Positions 53,691-63,513 of a stretch of 64,000 bases of DNA are shown here, one piece after another. This DNA comes from Lactifluus volemus. Its lineage: Eukaryota; Basidiomycota; Agaricomycetes; Russulales; Russulaceae. The notes under the pieces are model-generated. The model was given only the letters and a program-made list of their open reading frames with translations, was not told where the DNA came from and made no database searches. The DNA lies in assembly GCA_022376515.1 (NCBI GenBank), contig WTXI01000061.1, positions 62,001 to 126,000 of the forward strand, given 5' to 3'. The translations under genes and the position numbers were made by a program. Position 1 is the stretch's first letter; each line of letters starts with the position of its first letter.

Positions 53691-55579
53691 GTCAACGGGA
53701 CAGATCTGGCGGTATTTCTGACCCAAGCCGGCGCACATGGGTCTAATCCTTGGATCCCAACTTCTCACGCATGTATCTAGATCTGCTCTTCTATCACGGG
53801 ATACAATATCATCTCGTCCTCCTTTTATTACGTGTCACAGGTGAATTCCAACTCCAACGTGAGAGTGAGAGGGGCAAGACCATCAGGGAATACGCAACGG
53901 GGTAACTAAACGATATCCAGTAAGGAGACGCATGGCGTACACTAGCAGTCTCAATCTAGCTCGACTGATCCAACTTAAGGTTCCAAGTCGAACAAGATTG
54001 GCGAAGATGAGGGTACCGAGTAGTAACTGTGGAGCCAAGCGTCATTGGTCCTGAACTCAAAACTCAAGGTGTCAAGGGGGAAGGACATACCAGAGTGGAG
54101 AGCGCGACCCCAAGTTCACCAGTTTGCTGTATGATACCCGGGGTCACGCAATGCAACCCCGTTGTACAAATTCCATTTTGGGCCCATCGGACGCCAAGCA
54201 CACCTCCCAAAGCCTGGAGGATATCGAATAAAAACAGGGTGAGCTGTCAACCAACCCAAATTAGTGTATGGGAGGCCGGGACTACGGAGACCAAACCATG
54301 CAAATCTCGACAGGTGATTGCAACAAGCTCCAGCCACCATGTAGTAGCGCTCTCCTAGAACGAAGTTCGTTCCTCTGTGCAACGTTCTGTCAGACTATCA
54401 TACTAGATACACGCTGGTAAGTTTCTCCGACGTACGACGATTATTAGTACTAGGACCGTCACACAGAGAGGCTCAAGAAGGATGTCTCGGCTATTAGCTT
54501 ACTATGTGGGGCCCGGTTGAGTATCACTGAGTAACGGCTTTAAGTACAGGACGGATAGTAGGACGCGCACCGTAAAACCGATGGTTTGACCATGTGTTAT
54601 GTAGGTACTAATCGAGGGATTTGGACTTGTTTCAGACGATAAACTTTGCTGGCATTGGTGCGTGTTGCGGACCATCCCATCATAGTTGACGCCACCAAGT
54701 TCTGACATCAGTAGATGGGTGCAAAGAGAAAAAAGTACAAAGATGACGCCTAAGCGGGGGTTGTTCAGGAAGGGCGAGAGAATGTCAAACTCAGAGGGGG
54801 ACAAGATGTCAGGTTTATAAAAATGAATTCTCAGGCCATTTCAAATATAGTCACTGCAAGTGCCCGAGGCACTCAGGCTGTCCTGGGAAGGTCACGGGCT
54901 CACGGGTAGAGTAATGGATGTGTAAAAAATTGGCTGACATCCATAGACAAGTGCCAGTCAATCAAGCACTGCTATACCGTGACTACGTAACTTACCAGTG
55001 CAAGTAATCAGGCCCTACCGTGGGACAAATAAAGAACGCTTCCCCTTGGACCTGTCAAGCGAGACTCGGAGACACAGCCAAGGTGCCATGGATCTATTTG
55101 ATTATCGATTGACAGATAGTTTGTTGCTGTGATGTGCTAGTCAGTGACTGGGTCAGCGACAATGGGCAGCAGCGGCGGCGCTTAGGATTGATGATAACCT
55201 GAAAGATCAGACTAATGCCACTGAAATGAGGAGACGCGCTAAGCGAGCAAGAGGAAGCGGAACGGAGGCAACGGCATCAACGTGACAGATAAAAATTACA
55301 GGCACGGCGCAGTGCCGAAAACGTGATGATAAGATCAGATAAATGATCGATAAGTGATCGATAAGTGGTTTTTGGCATTATCACGTGATGAGAAAAATCA
55401 CGGTCGTTTGACTCGTTTCACCGTCACTGGCTGGTCAATGGTCAGTGGTCATTGACTAGTTGACATGCGCGTGACCTGTCCTTCAGTCAGCGATTATCCA
55501 ACACTGTCTCGCGCTATGATCGAGTCACAGGCGGCCTTGGGCCCGGGATCACCTGCAGTCTGTGCCCTCGGATAGCATC
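53691..55579. other. 1.9-kb region outside the array pattern
   Basis: No F-box, acetyltransferase or flank-block similarity was found. Features seen: a direct repeat of TGATCGATAAG (about 55344-55365), CACGTGAT-type inverted motifs around it, and gtcaatggtcagtggtcattgac (about 55434). Open frames (54029-54358 plus, 54116-54382 minus, 54502-54804 minus) overlap and show no motif. Possibly an unrelated insertion or older intergenic DNA. Confidence 0.35.
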
Positions 55580-56573
55580 ATCGGCGTGGCCATGTACAAC
55601 AAGTCAGGATACGTTCGCACGATCAACCCTTCTGCAGTGCCACACAGCTATTCGCATTCGCCGAAAGTGCCTGAGGCGGAAGCGCCGCGTGTGGCGCTGT
55701 CACGCTGTGGGAGGCAGGAGCCCATGGTGCACATGCGGGATTACCGTGACAAGTCGACAACTCGTTTGGAGTTGTTCAGCGTCGCGCTCGCACTCGCGTG
55801 GACCGGTGGCCCAGAGCTGGAAGAGGGGCATTCCTTCCATCCGGGAGCAGGATGAATGCCGTCACGCGACACCACCGATATACTGCTTGGGTAACTTATT
55901 CAAAAAGTGGTGGATGCGGATACCATACGTCGAGACGGTCACACCATACCCTGGGTGGTGAGAATATAATTTCTTTTCACATAAATCTTCCAGGCGCTTC
56001 CAGGTGAGCGTAAAAGACGACTCTGGAAATCATGCATTCACGGAGGCACACAGGCCCGGTAGGATACAAACAAGAGGAGCTAGGGAAATGTACATTCAGA
56101 GAGCTGTGGCATGAAGGAGCAACGCGGCGACGATCGCAAATGCAGCGTAATAGCATGAAAGGGAGGGCTAATCAACGTAGTGAGACCAAGATGCAAGGAA
56201 ATGCATGGTAATGGGCAAATGGGTTGTGAGAAACGCGGCGGCATAGTAAAAAGTCGAAGACCTTAGAAGACTGACAGAATCGAGATAAAGGAATCAGCGG
56301 GGTCATACCAGTCACAAGGAGATGTAAGGCACACCGAACCAGAGACACATGGAATATCAGAGGCTTTTGAAAACAAAACGCGGGCCAGTGTAACATAGCA
56401 CCTACAGCGTATTACCAGGTGGTTGTGACATCGAGGAATACAAGATGGGCCATACGTGCTGTCCCGTATCATTGTCAGACGAAATATAACGGGATGAAGA
56501 CGGATGGTAGGAGGAGAACAGGGAACGACCAATAAAGAATAGTGGGTGCACTGACCTTACGATGTCCCAACCT
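55580..56573. repeat. 3' flank repeat block C (copy 4)
   Basis: Downstream flank of F15. Matches 17340-18490: 'catgcgggatta', 'gtcgcgctcgcactcgcgtgg.ccggtggc', 'catacgtcgagacggtcacacc', 'tagcatgaaagggagggctaatcaacgtagtgagacca'. Confidence 0.6.
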
Positions 56574-58085
56574 CTAGCGGAATAAGGCCACCGGATGGCT
56601 GGTATGTTGGCGAGCTGCGATGAATGATTGTATACCTTGTTGTGCAGCTTCGTCTGATTTATTCCCGATAATGAAAATGCTAAGTAGCGAGGGGAATACT
56701 TCAGCGGCTGATTCTCCCGTGAACCCTTGTAAAGCAGCTGAGATAAACGGTTCCAACTTGACGGGTATTGTAAGTCTCTGGACAGAAGGAAATGAGTGAA
56801 AAAGTTGAAGCCATAACGTGGGATCCATGTCGTCAGGGTTCGGACGTGACGAGGATTCGATGGTGAGGGAGTTCACTCTAGAGCGGAAGGGCAGAATCTG
56901 GCTGCATATTTGCGCTAGGGAAAAGACTTGCCAGTCCAACCTTTCGGAGTAGATATGCCACGAGTCAGAATTCACGACATAACGTGCCGGACTTGATGAA
57001 AAAAAGATAGAGGCCCCGAAAAGATTGAATTCCAAGTCTAGACTGGATGACCTGAATGACTCTATGTGACTAAAGAACCGAATAAATTGGGGGACGTCGA
57101 ATACGAGCTGATGGAAGAAGTGTATCTCGAAGTCATCGAGTAGTGGGGCATCCATTCGGGCCACGAGGACTTCCAGGTACTCGCTCACGCCTGTGAATTC
57201 CAACTTTGTGAGAGCGGGGAGGACAAACCGGGTCGGTGGCGGTACAGGTCGGTTTCTTCGTTTGGGTTGAGGTGTCGGGGTCCTGAAATGGATGCAAAGG
57301 GATTTGAGCTTTGGCAACGCAAACAGGCAGCTGGCCATTGTCTCGGGTGGGATGTACCCAGAATTAGGGATATTGGAAAGATCAAGAAATGTGAGGTCTC
57401 TTGTAGAGGAGAGGAATCGTGGCAATGATGGAAATGAGATTGAGCACAAAGTGAGATCTTGTAGACACGGTGCGGATCCGTTCAAGAATGTATCGGGCAG
57501 AAGAAACTCGTCATACGGTGAATTAAAGCAAAGGCATATCAATGCTGGAAGTGGCTCCTCCATTGCAGTGACAAGTTTTTTCCATATAAAATCCGCTGGA
57601 TTGGTGATCCCAATCTGGCGTATGCGATCACCGTGCTCCAATGCGGCGATGAGGTTGTCGAAACAGTCTTCAGAGTCGTCCAATTTCGACTGCATATGTA
57701 ATTGAAGGGCAAGAGGAAACTCTGGCCAGACGTCCAACGACTTCCTCACAGGTGTTCCCTCCGTGCAAGAAAGTCGCAGATCGAGGCGGATTGGCGATGC
57801 AAAAACGACATATCGCCACCTTCGGCATACGTGCACCAGTGTCTCCCAATCCCATACGTATCTGTCGAAATTGAGATAAAAAAAGAATATCTCGAGGAGG
57901 ACATTATCGGGGAGAGATCTGATTGTGACTCGTTGGAACACCAGGCCTATCAACGACACCTCACAGCTCAGCAATCGGTGTGATTGTACTTGATCAATCT
58001 TACCTGGTTCTTGTCGAATAAGCAATTCATTGCGGTGACGTGCAACAACCGTTTTGCTATTTGGGGCTGTGGAATGACCATCCAT
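56574..58085 (-). CDS. F-box/LRR-like protein F15 (type I, intact)
   Basis: Predicted SCF F-box receptor, 484 aa. Exon 1 58085-58004 (MDGHSTAPNSKTVVARH; three codons upstream another ATG is in frame at 58094), intron 58003-57947 (57 nt, GTAAGA..ATAG), exon 2 57946-56574. The intron happens to be open in frame, so unspliced RNA would read through with about 19 extra residues. F-box core about residues 31-76: RSLPDNVLLEIFFFYLNFD, WETLVHVCRRWRYVVFASP. LRR-like: LPALICLCF, LPDTFLNGSAPCLQDLTL, FPSLPRFLSST, LPALTKLEFTGVSEYLEVLV. The C-terminal third has SLAQICSQILPFRSRVNSL, FPSVQRLTI, ESAAEVFPSLLSIFII; ends HPVALFR. Confidence 0.83.
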   Translation of the reverse strand: MDGHSTAPNSKTVVARHRNELLIRQEPGKIDQVQSHRLLSCEVSLIGLVFQRVTIRSLPDNVLLEIFFFYLNFDRYVWDWETLVHVCRRWRYVVFASPIRLDLRLSCTEGTPVRKSLDVWPEFPLALQLHMQSKLDDSEDCFDNLIAALEHGDRIRQIGITNPADFIWKKLVTAMEEPLPALICLCFNSPYDEFLLPDTFLNGSAPCLQDLTLCSISFPSLPRFLSSTRDLTFLDLSNIPNSGYIPPETMASCLFALPKLKSLCIHFRTPTPQPKRRNRPVPPPTRFVLPALTKLEFTGVSEYLEVLVARMDAPLLDDFEIHFFHQLVFDVPQFIRFFSHIESFRSSSLDLEFNLFGASIFFSSSPARYVVNSDSWHIYSERLDWQVFSLAQICSQILPFRSRVNSLTIESSSRPNPDDMDPTLWLQLFHSFPSVQRLTIPVKLEPFISAALQGFTGESAAEVFPSLLSIFIIGNKSDEAAQQGIQSFIAARQHTSHPVALFR

Positions 58086-58214
58086 TTGCATCAAAGCAAT
58101 TGAGTGGCTGTGTCACTTGGATGGATGACTCGGTCTCCGACTCGGCCCCGGCCGGAGAGTCGACACAGCGGCAATCACCGACGGTCAGCTAAGTTACGTT
58201 GACGACCGCGGGCG

Positions 58215-58825
58215 CTTACACCACTTGATCACAGGCATACGGTACTGTATACGAGGAATCAGAGCGCGGTACTACGCGAACTTGGCGCGAGCTAGAGCTG
58301 AACATTAAAGGGCTCAGATTGCGATGCAACTTGAGCCCATCCCCTAAACCCTTACCTACAGCGCAACGAAATATCAATAGGGAGTTCGCAGAAGACGAGG
58401 ACAGTACATAGTATTTCCGACTTCATCTCTCCTTTAGAGCCACCTCATTTTTTAAAGAGCTTTCATTCACATCCTTCATTTGCACGTCCGTTGGAGCACT
58501 CGCCCGCTAGTGCCGATGACGATATCGAGCACTCCCCCTGATCGGCGACTTCTTCAAGAACCCATGCGAGGATCCCGAGTTCGATGTTGAATGTGAAATG
58601 ATGGCTTCGGAGAGCTGGTTAGAGAGTCGTGAGCATGTCTTCCTCACCTGATAAATGGATAAATGACTGATCGATGCACGATTCCACCTGCCAAGGACAC
58701 GTCCTTGACATGACTATCATCGCAGCATCGTGCTCTTGCGAATCTTGGATCGGATTGCCTGTACGGTTTAATCTTTGATCAAGTTGAGATCTTTGAGATG
58801 CTTGGTCGATGCAGATGTAAGCTGG
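58215..58825 (+). pseudogene. NAT9-like acetyltransferase relic N15
   Basis: Heavily worn. 'tatacgaggaatcagagcgcggtactacgcgaactt' stands for YHAWMQSAELREL. Splice donor lost (cttgagcccat for gtgagcccat). 'cgcaacgaaatatc' exon with GAAGACGAGGACA; 'aaagagctttcattcacat' lacks its acceptor AG spacing. IGDFFKNPCEDPEFDVECEMMA follows a deletion in GDVNLFF. 'gctcttgcgaatcttggatcgg' is IALFANLGF with one base missing; it ends in VEI near 58790. Confidence 0.62.
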
Positions 58826-59402
58826 TCAGCGAGACATGTAAAGGGATTGTTCCACATAACACACAGCGTATATCCGTTCATTAGTTGGTACCTTTCTCCT
58901 ACTTTTATTTCCTGGGCTTCTTGGTGGCATGGTCGCTGTTGACTTGGACATGTGCGCATTTCGCACGCGTCTTCTACTTAGCTTCTGCCCCCACCATCAC
59001 AAATTCACGATAGATAAAAGGGGGGTGTCTTTCCTTCGTTTTGCAGCTCTCAATCTTTCAATATATTTCAAATCCCTACCTCCGGGTGGGGTGGTTGTGG
59101 TGCAGTCATATAGTAAGATGACGGCGTCAAGCGGGATCAATACTCTATTTCAAAGCGTTGGTGTGGGTGAGAAAGGAGGTAGTCAAATGAAGGCAAGCAC
59201 AAGGTTATCACAATGTAGTAGATACAGAATTGACGACGAGGAGAAACATGAGACCTAAGGCACGCTACCAATAAAACATCAAAGGTGGTTTTGGCTGAGG
59301 CATGTTGCGGTGGGACATAGGAAGGAGGCAAGGGAGCGAGTGGAAGGAAGAAAATGAGGCTGGTTCCAAGCACAGCGACGACCTTACCGTGACCAATCGA
59401 CT
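58826..59402. repeat. flank repeat block B (copy 6)
   Basis: Matches 13216-13956: 'aaaggga.t.ttccacataacac', 'tagttggtacctttc', 'gacgcgtcttctac.tagcttctgc', 'aatatatttcaaatccctacctccgggtggggtgg', with deletions towards F16. Confidence 0.6.
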
Positions 59403-60945
59403 TCACGCCAAGAAATAACCACAGGGTGAGGAGAGTGCTGGCGAGCTGCGACAAATGATTGTATGCCTTGTTGCACGGTTTCGTCTGACATCTTCCCTAC
59501 AATCGAAAGCCGCGTAGTGAGGGTAATACTTCGGTGGCTGATGATTCCGTGAGCCCCTGCAACGCAGCTGCGATGAACGATCTATCGGGGCAGATATTTC
59601 CAGACTGCGGACAGAGGTAAACGAATGAAGCAGTTCAGGCCCTAGCATAGAATCCATCTGGTCTTGCTGGATCAAATCCGAGATGTTCGCGTGAGGCCTG
59701 AAGTCGGGGCACTGAATGGTGAGGGACTCCACGCTAGAGCGGAAAGGCAGGATCTGGCTGAATATATGTGCTACAGCAGAGACTTGCCAATCGAACCATT
59801 TGCCCATGATACTCCACGAACGAGGACAGAAGGAATGAGGCATCGTATCTGAGTAAACGTTTATAGTGGCGTTGGAATACGGATCGAAGTGCAAAGCTAC
59901 ACTGGATGGCCTGGGCCATTCTAGGTGATCAAAGAACCGAATGGTTTGGGGGATGTCAAGGACAAGCTCGGGCTGATGGTAGGTTGTTATGTCGAAATGA
60001 GCGAGTAGAGGAGCATCGAATCGGGCCGTGAGGATTTCCAAATACTCGCTCATACCTTGAAATTGCAACTCAGTTAGAGCGGGGAGAACAAACCGGGTTG
60101 GTGGCGGTACAGGTCTGTCACTTCGTTGTGGGTGAGGTCCGAAAGGTGGCGGAGATTTGAAATTAATGTAAATGGATTCGAGTTTTGGCAACGCAGACAG
60201 GGATGTGGCCATTGTCACAGGTGAAATGTATCCAGAATCAGGTATATTGACGAGATGAAGAGTTGTGAGGTCGCTTGTAGACGAAAGGAATCGTGGCAAC
60301 GACGGAAATGCGATTGCCCGAAGAGTGAGATGTTGTAGACACGGCGCGGATCCATTCAAGAATGTATCGGGAAGGGTACCGCAAATGTGAATCCTCTCAC
60401 CACGGTCAAGTGAGTGAAGAAAAAGATATCTCAATACTGGAAATGTCCCTGCATTGCCGTGACGATTTTTTTCCATCGAGTATGCACTCTATTGGTGATA
60501 TGAATCTGGCGTATGCGATCACAATGCTTCAATGTGGCAAGGATGTTGCCGAAGCCATCTCGGAGGTACTCCGAGCTCCAGCACCCATAGTTGGAGGAGG
60601 AGTGGATAGCGATAGGAAGCGATGCTGGCCAGACATGCAACAATTTCTCCACAGGTGTCTTCTCTGTGCAAAAAAGTTGGAGATTGAGACGGATTGGTGA
60701 TTCAAGAATGAGGTATCGCCATCGTTGGCATACATGCACCAGCGTCTTCCAATCGCATGGATGTTCATCTTTGGATTGTTGATGATAACCTGATGAAATT
60801 CGAATATGTCTAGGAGGACATTGTCAGGGAGGGATCTGATTGTGACGCTTTGGGACATCGGTGGGCCTACACGACACGAGTAACTCAGCCAACATTATGG
60901 TTATTCCTGACAAGTCTTACCTAGTTTTTGTCCATTTGCGTCAAT
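59403..60945 (-). pseudogene. F-box/LRR-like pseudogene F16 (type II)
   Basis: Exon 1 is reduced to ATGGACAAAAACTAG before the donor GTAAGAC (about 60921), which stops or is out of phase. Exon 2 begins near 60867 with SQSVTIRSLPDNVLLDIFEFH. A shift near 60745 precedes MHVCQRWRYLILESP and TPVEKLLHVWPASL. One base is lost near 60447 (GAAATGTCCC for GAAATGGTCCC) before FPVLRYLFLHSL, DTFLNGSAPCLQHLTL and LPALTELQFQGMSEYLEIL; another deletion near 59590 turns APLEPFIAAAL into APIDRSSQ. At least four lesions. No acetyltransferase relic lies opposite it. Confidence 0.75.
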
Positions 60946-61319
60946 GAGGTTGAAAAAAAATTAGCCGAAATGTAGCCACGGCAGTGTCCGACTCGGCGGC
61001 CCCGGCGGCCGGAGGTGCAACGCCAGTCTTCCTCCGCCCGAGTATCGCGATCAAATGATGGTCAACGCGGAGACACTATTTAATTCCCATCGGTATGTAA
61101 ACTCATCTAGAATTCCTTTTTACATGCATTCCTATATTCACGTGGAGTTGTAGATGTACTGACAGACGACGCACGTACGATCTTGTAGTCATTTCCGGCC
61201 TCATAGACAGAAGCGATGAGAACTAAGAGACCAAAGTACTTAAAACATGATGCATGATGTACCAGTGCGTATTGAGAAAACCGTGAAGAGGGTCGAAACC
61301 AGTTTTTTTTAGAGAAGTG
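60946..61319. other. intergenic upstream of F16
   Basis: Starts with a short trace of the LINE fossil region ('gactcggcggccccggcggccgga', about 60989-61013), then unassigned DNA. The acetyltransferase expected here is missing, presumably deleted. Confidence 0.4.
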
Positions 61320-62123
61320 GAGAAATGTCTCCGGATATCACAGGGAGCGCAACAGGGCCCTCTACTAACCAGGGCGGCGTTACCCTTGTCGGCGTCACCT
61401 GCAGTCCGTACCCTCGGACGATATCGTTAGTGTGGCAATGCACACGCACAGTATGTCAAGATACTTTCGCACGATCGACCTCTGTGCAGCGTCGCATGGC
61501 TGTCAGCCTTCGCATACCATATGTCGAGACAGTCACACCAAGCCTGGGGGTGAGAATGAACATATGATATTGTCTTTTCACACGAATCTTCCAGGCAATT
61601 CCAGGTGAACATAAATACGACTCTGGAATTCATGCATTTACAAAGGTACGCAGGCCCAGGAGAATACAAACAAAACGGGCTAGGAAACTTACATTCAGAG
61701 AGCTGTGGCATGAAGGAACAACGTGGAGACTTTCACAACTGTAGCATAATAGTATGAAAGGGAGAGCTAATCAACTTTGTAAGACCAGGATTCACGGAAA
61801 AGGCATGGCAGTACGGAAATGAGTTGTGAACCGAGGGGAAACGCGGTGGTGTGGTAAACAGTAAATAGATGAAGGCACTAGGAGACAAACAGAAACGAGA
61901 CAAAGGAATCGGCGGTGTGATAGAGAAGCATGAAGGCGCTCCGAAACGTCATTAACAATCCAGAGACACATGGGGAATCAGGGACGTTTGTAACACTACA
62001 CGCAAGCTTGACTACACGGGCCAGTGTAACATGACACGAAAAATAATGGGAAAATGGTAGAAGGGTAGGGAATGAGTGGAAGAAAGCAAATGCAAGGGAC
62101 TTGTAATAATTGGTGCACCGACC
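61320..62123. repeat. 3' flank repeat block C (copy 5)
   Basis: 'accctcggacg', 'catatgtcgagacagtcacacc', 'ttgtcttttcacacgaatcttccaggc', 'tagtatgaaagggagagctaatcaac' match 17340-18180. It leads into relic r2 just as other copies lead into type I genes. Confidence 0.6.
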
Positions 62124-62254
62124 TCACGATGACCTCACCTCTCGGGGGAAGGAAACCGGGTGGCCGCTGTGCTGGCAGGCTGCGATGAATGATTGTATGC
62201 CCTGTTGTGTAGTTTCGTCTGACCTATTCCCAATATTTGAAAAGCTGTGTGACA
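62124..62254 (-). pseudogene. F-box gene 3'-end relic r2
   Basis: Last codons of a type I gene: SIGNRSDETTQQGIQ-like sequence, SFIAACQHSGHPVSFPREVR. At about 62254 ('gaaaagctgtgt|gacaagcataaaagg') it joins flank block B. Like r1, a footprint of unequal exchange, here with opposite polarity (type I end, type II flank). Confidence 0.65.
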
Positions 62255-62456
62255 AGCATAAAAGGTGGTCGTGGCCTAAGGGGCGTTGCGGAGTAGAAGG
62301 TGGCACATCGTGCACGGGGTTAGTGATACGATATACTGGGATCGCTGTTAGAATAACGAGATGAGGTTGGATGATGGAAGGAGGAAAGGGGACGAGTGGA
62401 AGGAAGAGAGTGAGGGTGGTTCCAAGCACAGCGGCGACTTTGCTGTCCCGATGTCT
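62255..62456. repeat. flank repeat block B (copy 7, short)
   Basis: 'cataaaaggtggtcgtggc', 'gttgcggagtagaaggtgg', 'gaaggaagagagtgagggtggttccaagcacagcggcgac' as at 13745-13950. Confidence 0.55.
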
Positions 62457-62935
62457 TCAATCGAATTCGCGGCAAGAGATAACCACAGGGTGAGAAGAAT
62501 GCTGGCGAGCTGCGACAAATGATTCTATGCCTTTATTCACAGTTTCCTCTGACGTCTTCCACACAATGAAAAGGCTGTGTAGTGAGGGTAATACTTCAGC
62601 GGCTGATTCTCCGATGAGACCCTCTAACGCGGCTGCGATAAACAGTTCCAGAGCGACGTCTATTGTAAGACTCTGGACAGAGGGAAATGAGTGAAAAAGC
62701 TGGAGCCATAGCGTGGGATCCATGTTGTCAGGATCTGGACATGACTCGGATTCGATGATGAGAGAGTTCACGGTAGAGCGGAAGAGCAGAATCTGGCTGC
62801 ATATTTGGGCTACGGAAAAGACTTGCCAGTCCGACCTTTTGCTCCCGATATACCACCTGTAAAGATCCACGGAGCTTGAGGAAAACGTGATGGAGGCGCC
62901 GTATGACTTGATTTCCAAGGCAAGACTGCATCAGG
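62457..62935 (-). pseudogene. F-box/LRR-like gene F17, 5'-truncated
   Basis: Only about 155 C-terminal codons remain: LEIKSYGASITFSSSS, SDWQVFSVAQICSQIL, FRSTVNSLIIES, DPTLWLQLFHSFPSVQSLTI, ESAAEVLPSLHSLFIV and AARQHSSHPVVISCREFD. Similarity to the family ends sharply at about 62935 ('aaggcaagactg|catcagg'), where siblings continue 'gatgacctgaac'. The foreign side begins with a T-run and a perfect palindrome. Probably cut by an insertion or rearrangement; the missing 5' part is not in the window. Confidence 0.75.
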
Positions 62936-63513
62936 AAACCTGCACGAAACTTTTTTGAACTCGCTCGAGCTCGGTCGAGCTCGACCGAGCTCGAGCGACT
63001 GAAAAAGTGTGAAAAGTCACGAAAGTCCAAAAGGAACCTAGAATTCACCAAAAAGTTATTTTGACTACATTGACAAAAAGTAATCAAGTAGAAAAAGTCA
63101 TGAAAAGTGATAACAGTGTCAAAAGTGAAAAAGTACCTTTCCTTAGTGCTGAAGCTAAGGAAAGCAGGGAATCCAGAGAAGCAAAGGGTACAATACAAGT
63201 CTGGGATAAATTGGCCTCATGCCCGGCTCAGGGACTACTACTACTCATGGGCATATCCACCCCGGCCATCCCTCATCTAAATCAGGAAGTCGCCCCATCT
63301 ACAACAGAAGTGGGTCAGGGCGAGTGGACTTGCGGCGGCGTGGGTTTTGGGCTAGAGTGGTTGAGGGTGGTGGGGAAGTACGGCTCGGGTGGGACCACGA
63401 CATTCACGCCTTCACCTGGTAGATCGGCTATCTCGAGAGGATCTGGCTCAGAGACCTCGGTCGGGACGATGACATTACGCTCAGTCTAGTGTTGGACAGG
63501 GGTATCTAAAACC
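62936..63513. other. foreign segment beyond the F17 break
   Basis: Contains the palindrome at 62961-62998, a second hairpin ctttccttag/ctaaggaaag (63137-63146 and 63155-63164), and repeated aaagtcac/aaagtgaaaa motifs. The open plus-strand frame 63061-63489 (KVMKSDNSVKSEKVPF) has no recognised domain. Possibly the end of a mobile element. Confidence 0.4.
62961..62998. repeat. 38-bp perfect palindrome
   Basis: Starts TCGCTCGAGCTCGGTCGAG and ends with its exact reverse complement, with no spacer; built of repeated CTCGAG/GAGCTC steps. It sits 26 bp beyond the F17 breakpoint. Confidence 0.85.
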
